Below are positions 1 through 5,232 of a DNA stretch of 5,232 bases, one piece after another. This stretch comes from a bacterium (lineage in GTDB: Bacteria > Chloroflexota > Dormibacteria > UBA8260 > Bog-877). The position numbers were made by a program, and so were the translations under genes. The stretch spans positions 1 to 5,232 of the forward strand of contig JAKAVU010000167.1 of NCBI GenBank assembly GCA_021817185.1. The letters are read 5' to 3'. The notes beneath the pieces are model-generated. The model worked only from the letters and a program-made list of their open reading frames with translations. It was not told where the DNA came from and searched no databases. Every line of letters starts with the position of its first letter. The stretch's first letter is position 1.

Positions 1-20
1 CTGCCAAGTGTGGATCGACA
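1..20 (+). other. left flank of the IS, possible 5' side of the interrupted hydrolase gene
   Basis: These 20 bases lie outside the left inverted repeat of the IS. Read from base 1 they give L-P-S-V-D-R without a stop. Joined directly to the right flank at 2582, the frame runs on into the hydrolase remnant (R-V-S-C-T-V-V-G-A-G). Alpha/beta hydrolases often have a 'LPxRV...VV.GAG' type segment just before strand beta-6, so the join is plausible. Twenty bases are too few to prove it, and frame agreement alone has a one-in-three chance. Confidence 0.3.
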
Positions 21-26
21 GGTCCG

Positions 27-69
27 TGGCCAGGTCAAAGTAAGCGGATATGGCCAAGAAAAGTAAGCG
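27..69 (+). repeat. left terminal inverted repeat of the IS, two binding modules
   Basis: The repeat has two copies of one module. TGGCCA at 27-32 is followed after four bases by AAAGTAAGCG (37-46). TGGCCA at 51-56 is followed after three bases by AAAGTAAGCG (60-69). The modules start 24 bp apart. IS21-family ends typically carry such multiple internal repeats, which are thought to be transposase binding sites. The outer TGGCCA and its spacing are mirrored exactly at the right end. Confidence 0.8.
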
Positions 70-146
70 CCCTCGGCGGAGCTGAGCCGGAACGAGAAGG
101 ACCCCCGGGGTTGGAAAGTGGAGGTGCCTAAGCCACCACTCCACCC

Positions 147-151
147 GGAGG
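147..151 (+). promoter_or_regulatory. ribosome binding site that favours the istA start at 157
   Basis: GGAGG lies five bases upstream of the GTG at 157. The alternative in-frame GTG at 118 has only a G-run at 107-110 and a distant GAGAAGGA at 94-101, which is too far away for ordinary spacing. IS21 transposases of this type also usually begin close to the 'KSxREQLNII' segment encoded right after 157. Confidence 0.55.
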
Positions 152-156
152 TCCCA

Positions 157-1617
157 GTGAAGAGTACGAGGGAGCAATTGAACATCATCGACGCCTACCA
201 GGAGATGGGGAGTTTCAGGGCCGCGGCCCGGCTATGCGGGGTGAGCGACCGGACGGTGAAGCGGGTGGTGGAGCGGCAGGCGGCAGGAGGCCCCTGGGTC
301 CGACCGCAGCGGCAGGGAGCTCGGAACACGGACCCGGTGATGGGGCTCATCGAGGAGAAGGTGCGCCAGACCGATGGCCGGATCTCGGCCAAGCGGCTGC
401 TGCCCAAGGTGCAAGTTGCGGGTTACACGGGCTCGGCCCGGAACCTACGCCGGGCAGTGGCCCGGGCGAAGTCGAGCTGGCGCCGGCAGCGCCGCAGTTA
501 CCGGCCCTGGCTTCCGACTCCTGGAGATTGCTTGGCCATGGACTGGACCCCGCTGGACGGGGGGTTGCAGCTGTTCTGCGCAGTCCTGTGCTGGAGTCGG
601 TACCGGTTCGTGCGCTTCGCCGGCGACCAGAAGCTGGAGACCACGTTGGCGCTGCTGGCGGAGTGCCTGGAGGAGATGGGTGGGGTGCCGGCCAAGGTGC
701 TCACCGACCGCATGGGCTGCTTGAAGGCGGGGGTAGTGGCCAACCAGGTGGTGCCCCAAGTCGATTACCTGCGGTTCGCGGTTCATTTTGGCTTCCAGCC
801 GGACTTCTGTGAGGCTCACGACCCCGAGTCGAAAGGGGTGGTCGAGAACCTGTGCGGCTATGCCCAGCGCGACCTGGTGATCCCGGCCGAGGGGCTGGAC
901 ACGGTCGAGATCGGCAACCAGTTGGCGCGGGAGTGGGATCTGGAGGTGAACTCCAGGGTGCACTCCGAGACCCAGGAGGTGCCCCTGCTGCGGCTGGAGC
1001 GGGAGCGGCAGGTGTTGCGGGGGTTGCCGTCGCTGCGTCCTGCCCTGCGGCGAGGCGAGCGGCGCAAGGTGAGCCGCCTGCAGACGGTGAGGTTTGCGGC
1101 GGCGCGCTACTCCCTGCCGGAGCAGTGGGTGGGCAGGGAGGTGGAGGTGCGGGTGGCCGGCGATCAGGTGGTGCTGGAGTGTGAGGGCCAGGAGTTGGCC
1201 CGACATCCGCTGATGGGTCCGGGCGGGGCCTCCATCCTGGATGAGCACTATCCTGGCCACGCTCCCAAGCCGGTGCGAGCAGTGCGGCCGCGAACGGCCG
1301 CCGAGGTGGCCTTTGTGGGGCTGGGCGCGGCGGCCGAGAGCTTCCTCAAGGCGGCGGCCGCCGCCGGGACTAGCCGGCTGCCCGGGGAGCTGGCAGAGAT
1401 CGTGGCCCTGGAGGGCCCGTGGGGGCGGGAGCTCCTGGTGCGGGCGCTGGAACGGGCCACTCACTTCCGCCGCTTCCGGGCCGACGACGTGCGCTCGATC
1501 CTGGCGGCTGGTGATGGAGTTCCCAACCCCACAAGCCCAGGGCACCCGCTGGACCTAGGCTTGCCCGAAGTCCCAGTCCGCCCCCTCAGTGCCTACTCCC
1601 TGGGCCAGCTCCAGTGA
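157..1617 (+). CDS. istA: IS21-family transposase IstA
   Basis: This is the DDE recombinase that cuts and joins the IS ends, working with IstB. From the GTG at 157 it is 486 residues, a usual IstA length; an in-frame GTG at 118 would add 13. Order of parts: an N-terminal helix-turn-helix (about residues 5-40, with GSFRAAARLCGVSDRTVKRV) for binding the terminal repeats; a basic linker; an RNase H-like integrase core; and a C-terminal beta-barrel-like region near VRFAAARYSLPEQW. The DDE triad is visible: D129 in AMDWTP, D184 in VLTDRM and E230 in SKGVVENLCGY, the last in the family's K-G-x-x-E context. The stop overlaps the istB start, so the genes are probably translationally coupled. No frameshift or missing catalytic residue was seen. 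The identification is firm; only the start is uncertain. Confidence 0.93.
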   Translation: MKSTREQLNIIDAYQEMGSFRAAARLCGVSDRTVKRVVERQAAGGPWVRPQRQGARNTDPVMGLIEEKVRQTDGRISAKRLLPKVQVAGYTGSARNLRRAVARAKSSWRRQRRSYRPWLPTPGDCLAMDWTPLDGGLQLFCAVLCWSRYRFVRFAGDQKLETTLALLAECLEEMGGVPAKVLTDRMGCLKAGVVANQVVPQVDYLRFAVHFGFQPDFCEAHDPESKGVVENLCGYAQRDLVIPAEGLDTVEIGNQLAREWDLEVNSRVHSETQEVPLLRLERERQVLRGLPSLRPALRRGERRKVSRLQTVRFAAARYSLPEQWVGREVEVRVAGDQVVLECEGQELARHPLMGPGGASILDEHYPGHAPKPVRAVRPRTAAEVAFVGLGAAAESFLKAAAAAGTSRLPGELAEIVALEGPWGRELLVRALERATHFRRFRADDVRSILAAGDGVPNPTSPGHPLDLGLPEVPVRPLSAYSLGQLQ

Positions 1618-1619
1618 TG
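1615..1619 (+). promoter_or_regulatory. TGATG stop/start overlap coupling istA and istB
   Basis: The istA stop TGA (1615-1617) shares its A with the istB start ATG (1617-1619). No strong Shine-Dalgarno sequence precedes this ATG; the upstream bases are CCAGCTCCAG. Re-initiation by ribosomes finishing istA is therefore the likely way istB is expressed. A GTG directly before it (1614) is an alternative that adds one residue. Confidence 0.7.
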
Positions 1620-2393
1620 GCGGCCAGCACCCCTGCCCTGTCCGCCGATCTCGAGGCTGGTCTGCGGCGATTGAAGCTGTCCACCATCCGGCGCCAGGCG
1701 GCGGAGCTTTGCCAGGTGGCCAAGGTGCAGCGCTGGGCGCCAGAGGAGTTGCTTCGCACCCTGGTCGAGGCCGAGATCATGGCTCGAGAGGAGTCGAACC
1801 TGGCCGCCCGACTGAAGCTGGCTGGGTTCCCGGTCAGCAAGCAGCTCGACGACTTCCAAGTCAGCCTCTCCACAGTGCCTCAGCCGACCTTCAACTACCT
1901 GGCTTCCCTGGAGTGGATCCGGAGCCGAGAGAACGTCTGCCTGGTGGGTCCGGCGGGGACCGGGAAGTCCCATCTGTTGGTGGGACTGGGTCATGCCGCG
2001 GTCGCCGCCGGCTACCGAGTCCGCTACTTCAGCGCGGCCGATCTGGTGGAGACGCTCTATCGCGGTCTGGCCGACAACTCCGTGGGCAGGGTCATCGACC
2101 AGCTGCTTCGGGCGGACCTGATCATCTGCGATGAACTGGGCTTCGCCCCCCTGGATCTCAACGGCAGCCAGCTGCTGTTCCGCTTCGTGGCCGCTGCTTA
2201 CGAGCGGCGAAGCCTGGGGGTTGCCAGCCACTGGCCCTTCGACCAGTGGGCTCGGTTTCTCCCCGAGCAGACCACCACCGTCTCGCTCCTCGACCGCCTC
2301 CTCCACCACGCGGTGACCGTGGTCACCAGCGGCGAGTCCTACCGGATGCGCGAGGCCAAGGCTCGGGGAGGCACCCATGCCCCCGCAGGTTGA
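1617..2393 (+). CDS. istB: IS21-family helper ATPase IstB
   Basis: This AAA+ ATPase assists IstA: it binds target DNA as an ATP-dependent oligomer and stimulates strand transfer. The family is related to DnaC. The 258 residues match the usual 240-270. The N-terminal ~60 residues are helical and basic (RRLKLSTIRRQAAELCQVAK). Walker A is GPAGTGKS at 111-118. Walker B is LIICDEL, with D172 and E173. The segment YERRSLGVASHWPFDQW replaces the more common 'TSN-PF' sensor wording with ASHWPF, and is followed by LLDRLLHH and the family ending GESYRMREAKARGG. I recall that SHWPF wording from a recognised branch of IstB proteins, so I do not read it as a defect. The frame is open throughout and the IS right end starts 139 bases after the stop. 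Confidence 0.93.
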   Translation: MAASTPALSADLEAGLRRLKLSTIRRQAAELCQVAKVQRWAPEELLRTLVEAEIMAREESNLAARLKLAGFPVSKQLDDFQVSLSTVPQPTFNYLASLEWIRSRENVCLVGPAGTGKSHLLVGLGHAAVAAGYRVRYFSAADLVETLYRGLADNSVGRVIDQLLRADLIICDELGFAPLDLNGSQLLFRFVAAAYERRSLGVASHWPFDQWARFLPEQTTTVSLLDRLLHHAVTVVTSGESYRMREAKARGGTHAPAG

Positions 2394-2532
2394 CGCCCAG
2401 GCGTCCTCCCAGCTCCTGCCCACGGGCCCCGAGGGCCAGTCCGGGAGCCTCGCCTCTCGTCTTGAACCCAGCTCCACTTCGGGGCCACCCCCTTCACCAC
2501 CCTCCGACCAGGGCCGTGGCCCGCCCCTCACC

Positions 2533-2575
2533 CGCTTACTTTTGTTGGCCACCAGCGCGTACTTTCAGATGGCCA
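2533..2575 (-). repeat. right terminal inverted repeat of the IS, two binding modules
   Basis: Read on the minus strand from the tip, this has the same architecture as the left end: TGGCCA (2570-2575), four bases, AAAGTACGCG (2556-2565), four bases, then TGGCCAACAAAAGTAAGCG (2533-2551). The inner 19 bases differ from the left copy (51-69) at only one position. The spacers differ, while the TGGCCA and AAAGTAAGCG words are kept, which suggests the words are under selection as binding sites. Confidence 0.8.
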
Positions 2576-2581
2576 TTGACA
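2576..2581 (+). promoter_or_regulatory. outward-facing TTGACA (-35-like) at the right tip of the IS
   Basis: The tip reads TTGACA pointing out of the element, an exact match to the sigma-70-type -35 consensus. In IS21 itself, an outward -35 in one end pairs with a -10 in the abutting end of a tandem copy to drive transposase expression. In the present flank I see no good -10 about 17 bases downstream (around 2599-2604 is TGGTCG), so it probably does not drive the hydrolase remnant as it stands. Confidence 0.25.
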
Positions 2582-3116
2582 CCGTGTGAGCTGCACGGTG
2601 GTCGGAGCGGGCAGCCCGCCGTACGCCGAGAGCTGGACCCGCGCCGTCGGCATGGTCTCGCGTACGACCCGGCTGTACAACGGGCTCGCCCTCCACGCCC
2701 CCCGGCTGTTCGGCGCCCTCCACAGCCTCAGCGCACCAAGGTCGGCCAAAGCCGTCGACCGCCTCACCGCGCTGGCCTCCCGCGGGAACTCGCCCGACGC
2801 CGAGTTCGCCAGGAGCCACCCTGGGGAAACCCGCCCCGCGATTGAAGCGCTCGGCGACGGATGCCGACAGGGTCCCGGCGGCCCGACGGAGGATATCGCA
2901 ACCTTATGTCGTCCCTGGGGATTTGACTTGCGAGAAGTCACCGGACCGGTGGAATGGTGGCACGGCCAGCAAGACACCCACGTCAGCCCGCAAGCGGGGC
3001 GCGAGATGACCGCCCGGCTAGCCCACGTCACGCCTCACTTCATAGACGGCGGACACTACGCCCTCTTCGCCCACGCCGCCCAAGCCATGACCCCGCTACG
3101 CCCGGCCGTTCAGTAA
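2582..3116 (+). pseudogene. alpha/beta hydrolase, C-terminal remnant cut by the IS
   Basis: The open frame starts immediately outside the IS right tip, with an in-frame TGA at 2577-2579 inside the tip, and runs to TAA at 3114-3116. It begins in what looks like strand beta-6 (CTVVGAGSPPY), continues through a helical cap region, then gives PVEWWHGQQDTHVSP with the likely catalytic aspartate (codon 2973-2975) and GGHYALF with the likely catalytic histidine (codon 3054-3056). The 27-residue spacing is normal for the family. The nucleophile elbow G-x-S-x-G and oxyanion loop, which lie N-terminal of this point, are absent. A GTG at 2586 could serve as a start, but no ribosome binding site precedes it. 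A product from it would lack the nucleophile and should be inactive. The substrate cannot be told. Confidence 0.7.
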
Positions 3117-3522
3117 CCGCTCAACGCATTCCGACCATCGCCGCGTTGCCCAGGAAGGCCCACCAGAAGGAGCGTAGTTTGGCTCGGCCATCGGGATCGC
3201 TTCCATGGCGTGGCCGTCAAGCTCGACGAACACTCGCTGCTCCGGCGGTGGACGCGCCTGGGTTCGCCCTGTCTCCAACGTTCTACGAACGGCACCGCCA
3301 CTTCACCCGCGCCCGGGGAGACTTCGCCGACAACGCGGTCGCCTACGTCGCCCCTGAGCTCACCGGTGCCTCAGGCTAGATGGAGATGAATCGTGGGCTG
3401 TGACGGCCACGCGGTCCGAAATTGGGCGAAGCTCATCTCCACGGCTCCGGGCACCGTTCCTTCGGGCCGAGAGTCTCGACGCCACCCAGCACGTCGCGCC
3501 GCGGATTAGGCGACCTCAGCGC
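3117..3522. other. 406-base stretch without an intact gene, between convergent genes
   Basis: This separates the hydrolase remnant (plus strand) from the DUF4097 gene (minus strand). It contains the decayed remnant at 3189-3379 and two weak inverted repeats, TGGAGATGA/TCATCTCCA (3381-3389 and 3433-3441) and TAGGCG/CGCCTA (3507-3525). No tRNA-like structure, promoter or strong T-tailed terminator was seen. Confidence 0.6.
3189..3379 (+). pseudogene. unrecognised decayed gene remnant in two frames
   Basis: I do not recognise this product. About 3189-3260 reads HRDRFHGVAVKLDEHSLLRR with G/C-rich third positions and amino-acid-like composition in one frame. About 3266-3379 reads SPTFYERHRHFTRARGDFAD and on to a TAG at 3377-3379 in the next frame, with codons such as ttc, tac, gac, aac and gtc that look strongly coding. 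The two stretches would join by a single frameshift near 3255-3270. No good start or ribosome binding site was found upstream, so this looks like the tail of a broken gene. A sequencing error, or a short real gene in the second frame, would be alternatives. Confidence 0.35.
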
Positions 3523-3525
3523 CTA
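3507..3525 (-). terminator. weak hairpin at the end of the DUF4097 gene
   Basis: TAGGCG (3507-3512) and CGCCTA (3520-3525) can pair with a seven-base loop. The stem includes the TAG stop of the minus-strand gene. It is only six base pairs long and has no T-run on the minus-strand side, so at best it is a weak or non-canonical terminator. Confidence 0.2.
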
Positions 3526-4374
3526 GGCCCGACGCACCGTGATGTCGCCAGCCGAGGTACGGGCCACCAGATGGATCGCCCCCTCGTCCGCCGATGGGGG
3601 CGCGGAGCTGTCCAGCTCGTTGACCAGTTTGCCAGCACGGGTTTGGAGATCCAGCCAGGCGACGGCGCCGGTGCGAACTCCCACCTCGACGCGGCCCCAG
3701 GAGGTGCTGGCGGCCACCGTGCCACTGCCAACCTCACCGAGAAAGATGTCGCCACACGCCGTGCGTGCGGCGACCGAGGCGCCCGCCCGCTCTATGGAGA
3801 TCCGGCCGTTGGCGGCCCGCACATCGACGTCTCCGCTGACCTCGCCCAGCCAGGTGCCTCCGTTGGAGTTGCGGATCGTGGCCGGGCCCTGCACCTTCCC
3901 GATGCGCACCTCCCCGGTCCCGGTCTTGGCCTCGGCCCGTCCTCGGGCCACCTCGGCGGTGATGTTGCCGATACCGGTCCGGGCACTCAGGGAGCGGGCC
4001 TCTTCCACCACGATCTCGCCCCCACCTGACTTCAGGTCGCAGTCGCCGAGCGCGCCGGCGCAGCGGATGGCGGCGAAACCCGCCTCGACCCGCAGGGACG
4101 AACCCACCGGGACGGCGACCTCCAGGTCGACCGACTCGCGGCCCGGCCCGGCCAGTGTGTACCAGAGGCGCCTCCGGGGCGCCCGGATGGACAGTGTCCC
4201 GCCCGTGTAGTCCACCACCGTCGCCTTGGCGGCGGCGACGTCCCCGGGCTTGCCGGCGTCACTCGGGCGCACCTCCACTGTGGTGTCATGGCGATCGCTC
4301 GCGACGACCCGGATGTCGCCGGCTCCGAGCTCGATGCTCACCGATACCGGCTCGGGGGAGTCGAAAGTGGGCAT
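3523..4374 (-). CDS. DUF4097 family beta-strand repeat protein
   Basis: The function is unknown; this family of beta-strand repeat proteins is often found beside ABC exporter genes in actinobacteria. The ATG at 4372-4374 gives 283 residues and has GAAAGGA nine bases upstream. The frame stays open for 125 more codons, but that part lies inside the permease gene. The start MPTFDSPEPVSVSIELGAGD is typical of the actinobacterial members. No signal peptide or membrane segment is seen, so the protein is probably cytoplasmic. From residue ~119 to 278 a glycine followed by a short beta-strand recurs about every 18 residues (GGEIVVEE, GNITAEVA, GEVRIGKV, GRISIERA, GDIFLGEV, GRVEVGV, GDITVRR), suggesting a beta-solenoid. 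It lies 26 bp after the permease stop on the same strand, so the two are probably co-transcribed. No catalytic motif was seen. Confidence 0.85.
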   Translation of the reverse strand: MPTFDSPEPVSVSIELGAGDIRVVASDRHDTTVEVRPSDAGKPGDVAAAKATVVDYTGGTLSIRAPRRRLWYTLAGPGRESVDLEVAVPVGSSLRVEAGFAAIRCAGALGDCDLKSGGGEIVVEEARSLSARTGIGNITAEVARGRAEAKTGTGEVRIGKVQGPATIRNSNGGTWLGEVSGDVDVRAANGRISIERAGASVAARTACGDIFLGEVGSGTVAASTSWGRVEVGVRTGAVAWLDLQTRAGKLVNELDSSAPPSADEGAIHLVARTSAGDITVRRA

Positions 4375-4400
4375 GGCTGCTTGTCCTTTCTCTCGGTGCG

Positions 4401-5162
4401 CTAGGCGATCTGACGGCGGTAGAGACGGACGGCGACCGTGAACGAGACGGCCAGGGTGCCCATGCACCAGGCCAGGGCGATCCAGACGTCTGACCCCACC
4501 GGGCGCTGGGTCAAGAGGTCTCGGATTGCGTTGACGATGGATGTCACGGGCTGGTTCTCGGCGAAGGCACGCACCGGACCGGGCATGGTCCGAGTGGGCA
4601 CGAACGCCGAGCTGACGAAGGGCAGGAAGACAAGCGGATAGGCGAACCCCCCAACCCCGTCCGCCGACTTCGCGGCGAGTCCGGCGATGACGGCGATCCA
4701 CGTCAGCGCCAGCGTCAGCAGGGTGAGGATGCCGACAACCTCCACCCATGCCAGCGCGCCGGCACCGGAGCGGAATCCCATCAGAAGGGCGACGACCACG
4801 ACGACTGCGACCGCGGCCAGGTTGGTGACCAGGGAGGTGGTCACGTGCGCCCAGAGCACCGCCGATCGGGCGATGGGCATCGAGTGCAGGCGCAGAAAGA
4901 TGCCGCTCTGCCGGTCCAGGAAGAGTCGAAACCCGACGTAGGAGATGCCATAGGCGATGGTTATGACCATGATTCCCGGCAACAGGTAGCTCACGTACGG
5001 CTGCGACCCGGCCCGGATCGCGCCGCCGAACACGTAGACGAACATCAGCAAGAAGGCGATCGGGATGATCGCCGTAGTGACGATGGTGTCCGGGCTGCGC
5101 GTGATGTGGCGCAGGGAGCGCCCCGTGAGGGTGACGGAATCGAAGAGCAGGTTGGCGCGCAT
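4401..5162 (-). CDS. ABC-2 type (DrrB-like) transporter permease
   Basis: This is the membrane subunit of an ABC exporter of the daunorubicin-resistance type; the substrate is not predictable. It is 253 residues, normal for the family, with about six hydrophobic helices near residues 27-46, 57-78, 106-129, 138-163, 171-189 and 226-247. Family signatures are VYVFGGAI after helix 1, YLLPGIM before helix 2, the coupling-loop-like RLHSMPIARSAVL, and ENQPVTSIVNAIRDLL with the final AWCMG helix. The ATG at 5160-5162 is chosen because GGGGAG lies five bases upstream and the following residues match usual DrrB starts. The frame remains open upstream to 5228, but that overlaps the preceding gene's end. 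No nucleotide-binding domain is in the protein, so it needs a separate ATPase, expected just beyond the window edge. Confidence 0.9.
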   Translation of the reverse strand: MRANLLFDSVTLTGRSLRHITRSPDTIVTTAIIPIAFLLMFVYVFGGAIRAGSQPYVSYLLPGIMVITIAYGISYVGFRLFLDRQSGIFLRLHSMPIARSAVLWAHVTTSLVTNLAAVAVVVVVALLMGFRSGAGALAWVEVVGILTLLTLALTWIAVIAGLAAKSADGVGGFAYPLVFLPFVSSAFVPTRTMPGPVRAFAENQPVTSIVNAIRDLLTQRPVGSDVWIALAWCMGTLAVSFTVAVRLYRRQIA

Positions 5163-5187
5163 CACAACTCCCCTGCCTTTGGTGGCC

Positions 5188-5232
5188 TCAATTCCGAGCC
5201 GCCCAGGCAGGCGCGCCGTCGGGCCCATCGCC
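5188..5232 (-). CDS. partial 3' end of an upstream gene, probably the ABC ATPase
   Basis: One minus-strand frame entering from the window edge ends at TGA 5188-5190 after GDGPDGAPAWAARN, leaving 25 bases before the permease ATG. A second frame runs on to a TGA at 5162-5164 that overlaps the permease start (TGATG) and would give a coupled pair. Either could be the tail of the partner ATPase expected from DrrA-DrrB gene order. No ATPase motif is in view, so both identity and frame are inferred from context. Confidence 0.35.
   Translation of the reverse strand, partial: GDGPDGAPAWAARN

Larger units (their letters stand above)
21..2581 (+). mobile_element. IS21-family insertion sequence, apparently complete
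   Basis: The element carries the two-gene istA/istB arrangement diagnostic of the IS21 family, bounded by matching inverted ends. The modular repeats at 27-69 and 2533-2575 agree at 34 of 43 positions, counted by eye. The right tip reads TGTCAATGGCCA from outside in, resembling the TGT-type tips common in this family. The corresponding left tip is GGTCCGTGGCCA. The exact ends are therefore uncertain: 21-2581 fits the tip alignment, while 27-2575 would give TG...CA ends built on the palindrome TGGCCA. No convincing 4-8 bp target duplication abuts either choice. Both genes are open and keep their key motifs, so the element may be active. Confidence 0.85.

Noticed and set aside
118..156. Earlier GTG start for istA
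   Set aside because: It is not excluded, but it has a weaker ribosome binding site and adds a proline-rich 13-residue leader unlike the usual IstA start.
445..1545. A 366-residue open frame on the minus strand opposite istA
   Set aside because: It lies wholly within a well-supported transposase gene, shows no recognisable domain and has the low-complexity composition expected of an antisense frame in GC-rich DNA.
2425..2437. GGCCC/GGGCC hairpin after istB as a terminator
   Set aside because: The stem is only five base pairs with a three-base loop and no T-run. Such short GC stems are common by chance here, as is a similar one at 2511-2522.
1593..2552. A 319-residue open frame on the minus strand opposite istB
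   Set aside because: It is the antisense shadow of istB with no recognisable motif. The istB frame carries intact Walker motifs.
2954..3379. A single 141-residue plus-strand gene spanning the hydrolase end and the intergenic stretch
   Set aside because: Its first half is the out-of-frame reading of the hydrolase remnant. Only the part after about 3266 looks coding, and that is listed as a remnant.
3539..4210. Plus-strand open frame of 223 residues opposite the DUF4097 gene
   Set aside because: It is antisense to a clearly recognised protein and has no domain or ribosome binding site support.
4375..4749. N-terminal extension of the DUF4097 frame by 125 codons
   Set aside because: It overlaps the permease gene, is rich in arginine, histidine and proline as expected for an out-of-frame reading, and the downstream ATG has a good ribosome binding site and the usual family start.

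Overview
The window is GC-rich throughout, uses GTG and ATG starts, and its coding frames have a strong G/C bias at the third codon position. With the DrrB-type permease/DUF4097 gene pair, this points to a high-GC actinobacterium. The sequence alone does not give a finer placement.

Bases ~21-2581 are one complete-looking IS21-family insertion sequence. It has a DDE transposase gene (istA), an AAA+ helper gene (istB) that overlaps istA by one base in a TGATG junction, and modular terminal inverted repeats of about 43 bp at both ends. Both proteins keep their catalytic motifs, so the element looks intact. Immediately to its right, at 2582-3116, is the C-terminal part of an alpha/beta hydrolase. 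It keeps the acid and histidine of the triad but has no nucleophile elbow, so the simplest reading is that the IS landed inside a hydrolase gene. The 20 bases left of the IS are open in a compatible frame and may be the other side of that gene.

Bases 3117-3522 hold no intact gene. Two short coding-like stretches in different frames suggest a decayed gene remnant, and there are two weak inverted repeats. From 3523 to the right edge, all on the minus strand, is an operon: the last codons of an upstream gene (probably an ABC ATPase, inferred from context), a six-helix ABC-2/DrrB-type permease, and 26 bp later a DUF4097 protein of repeated short beta-strands with no signal peptide. The permease and the unseen ATPase would form an exporter. 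The role of the DUF4097 protein is unknown.

No clearly new system is visible. The points most worth a second look are the structure of the IS ends, including an outward-facing TTGACA at the right tip; the interrupted hydrolase; the decayed remnant; and the exporter-linked DUF4097 protein.
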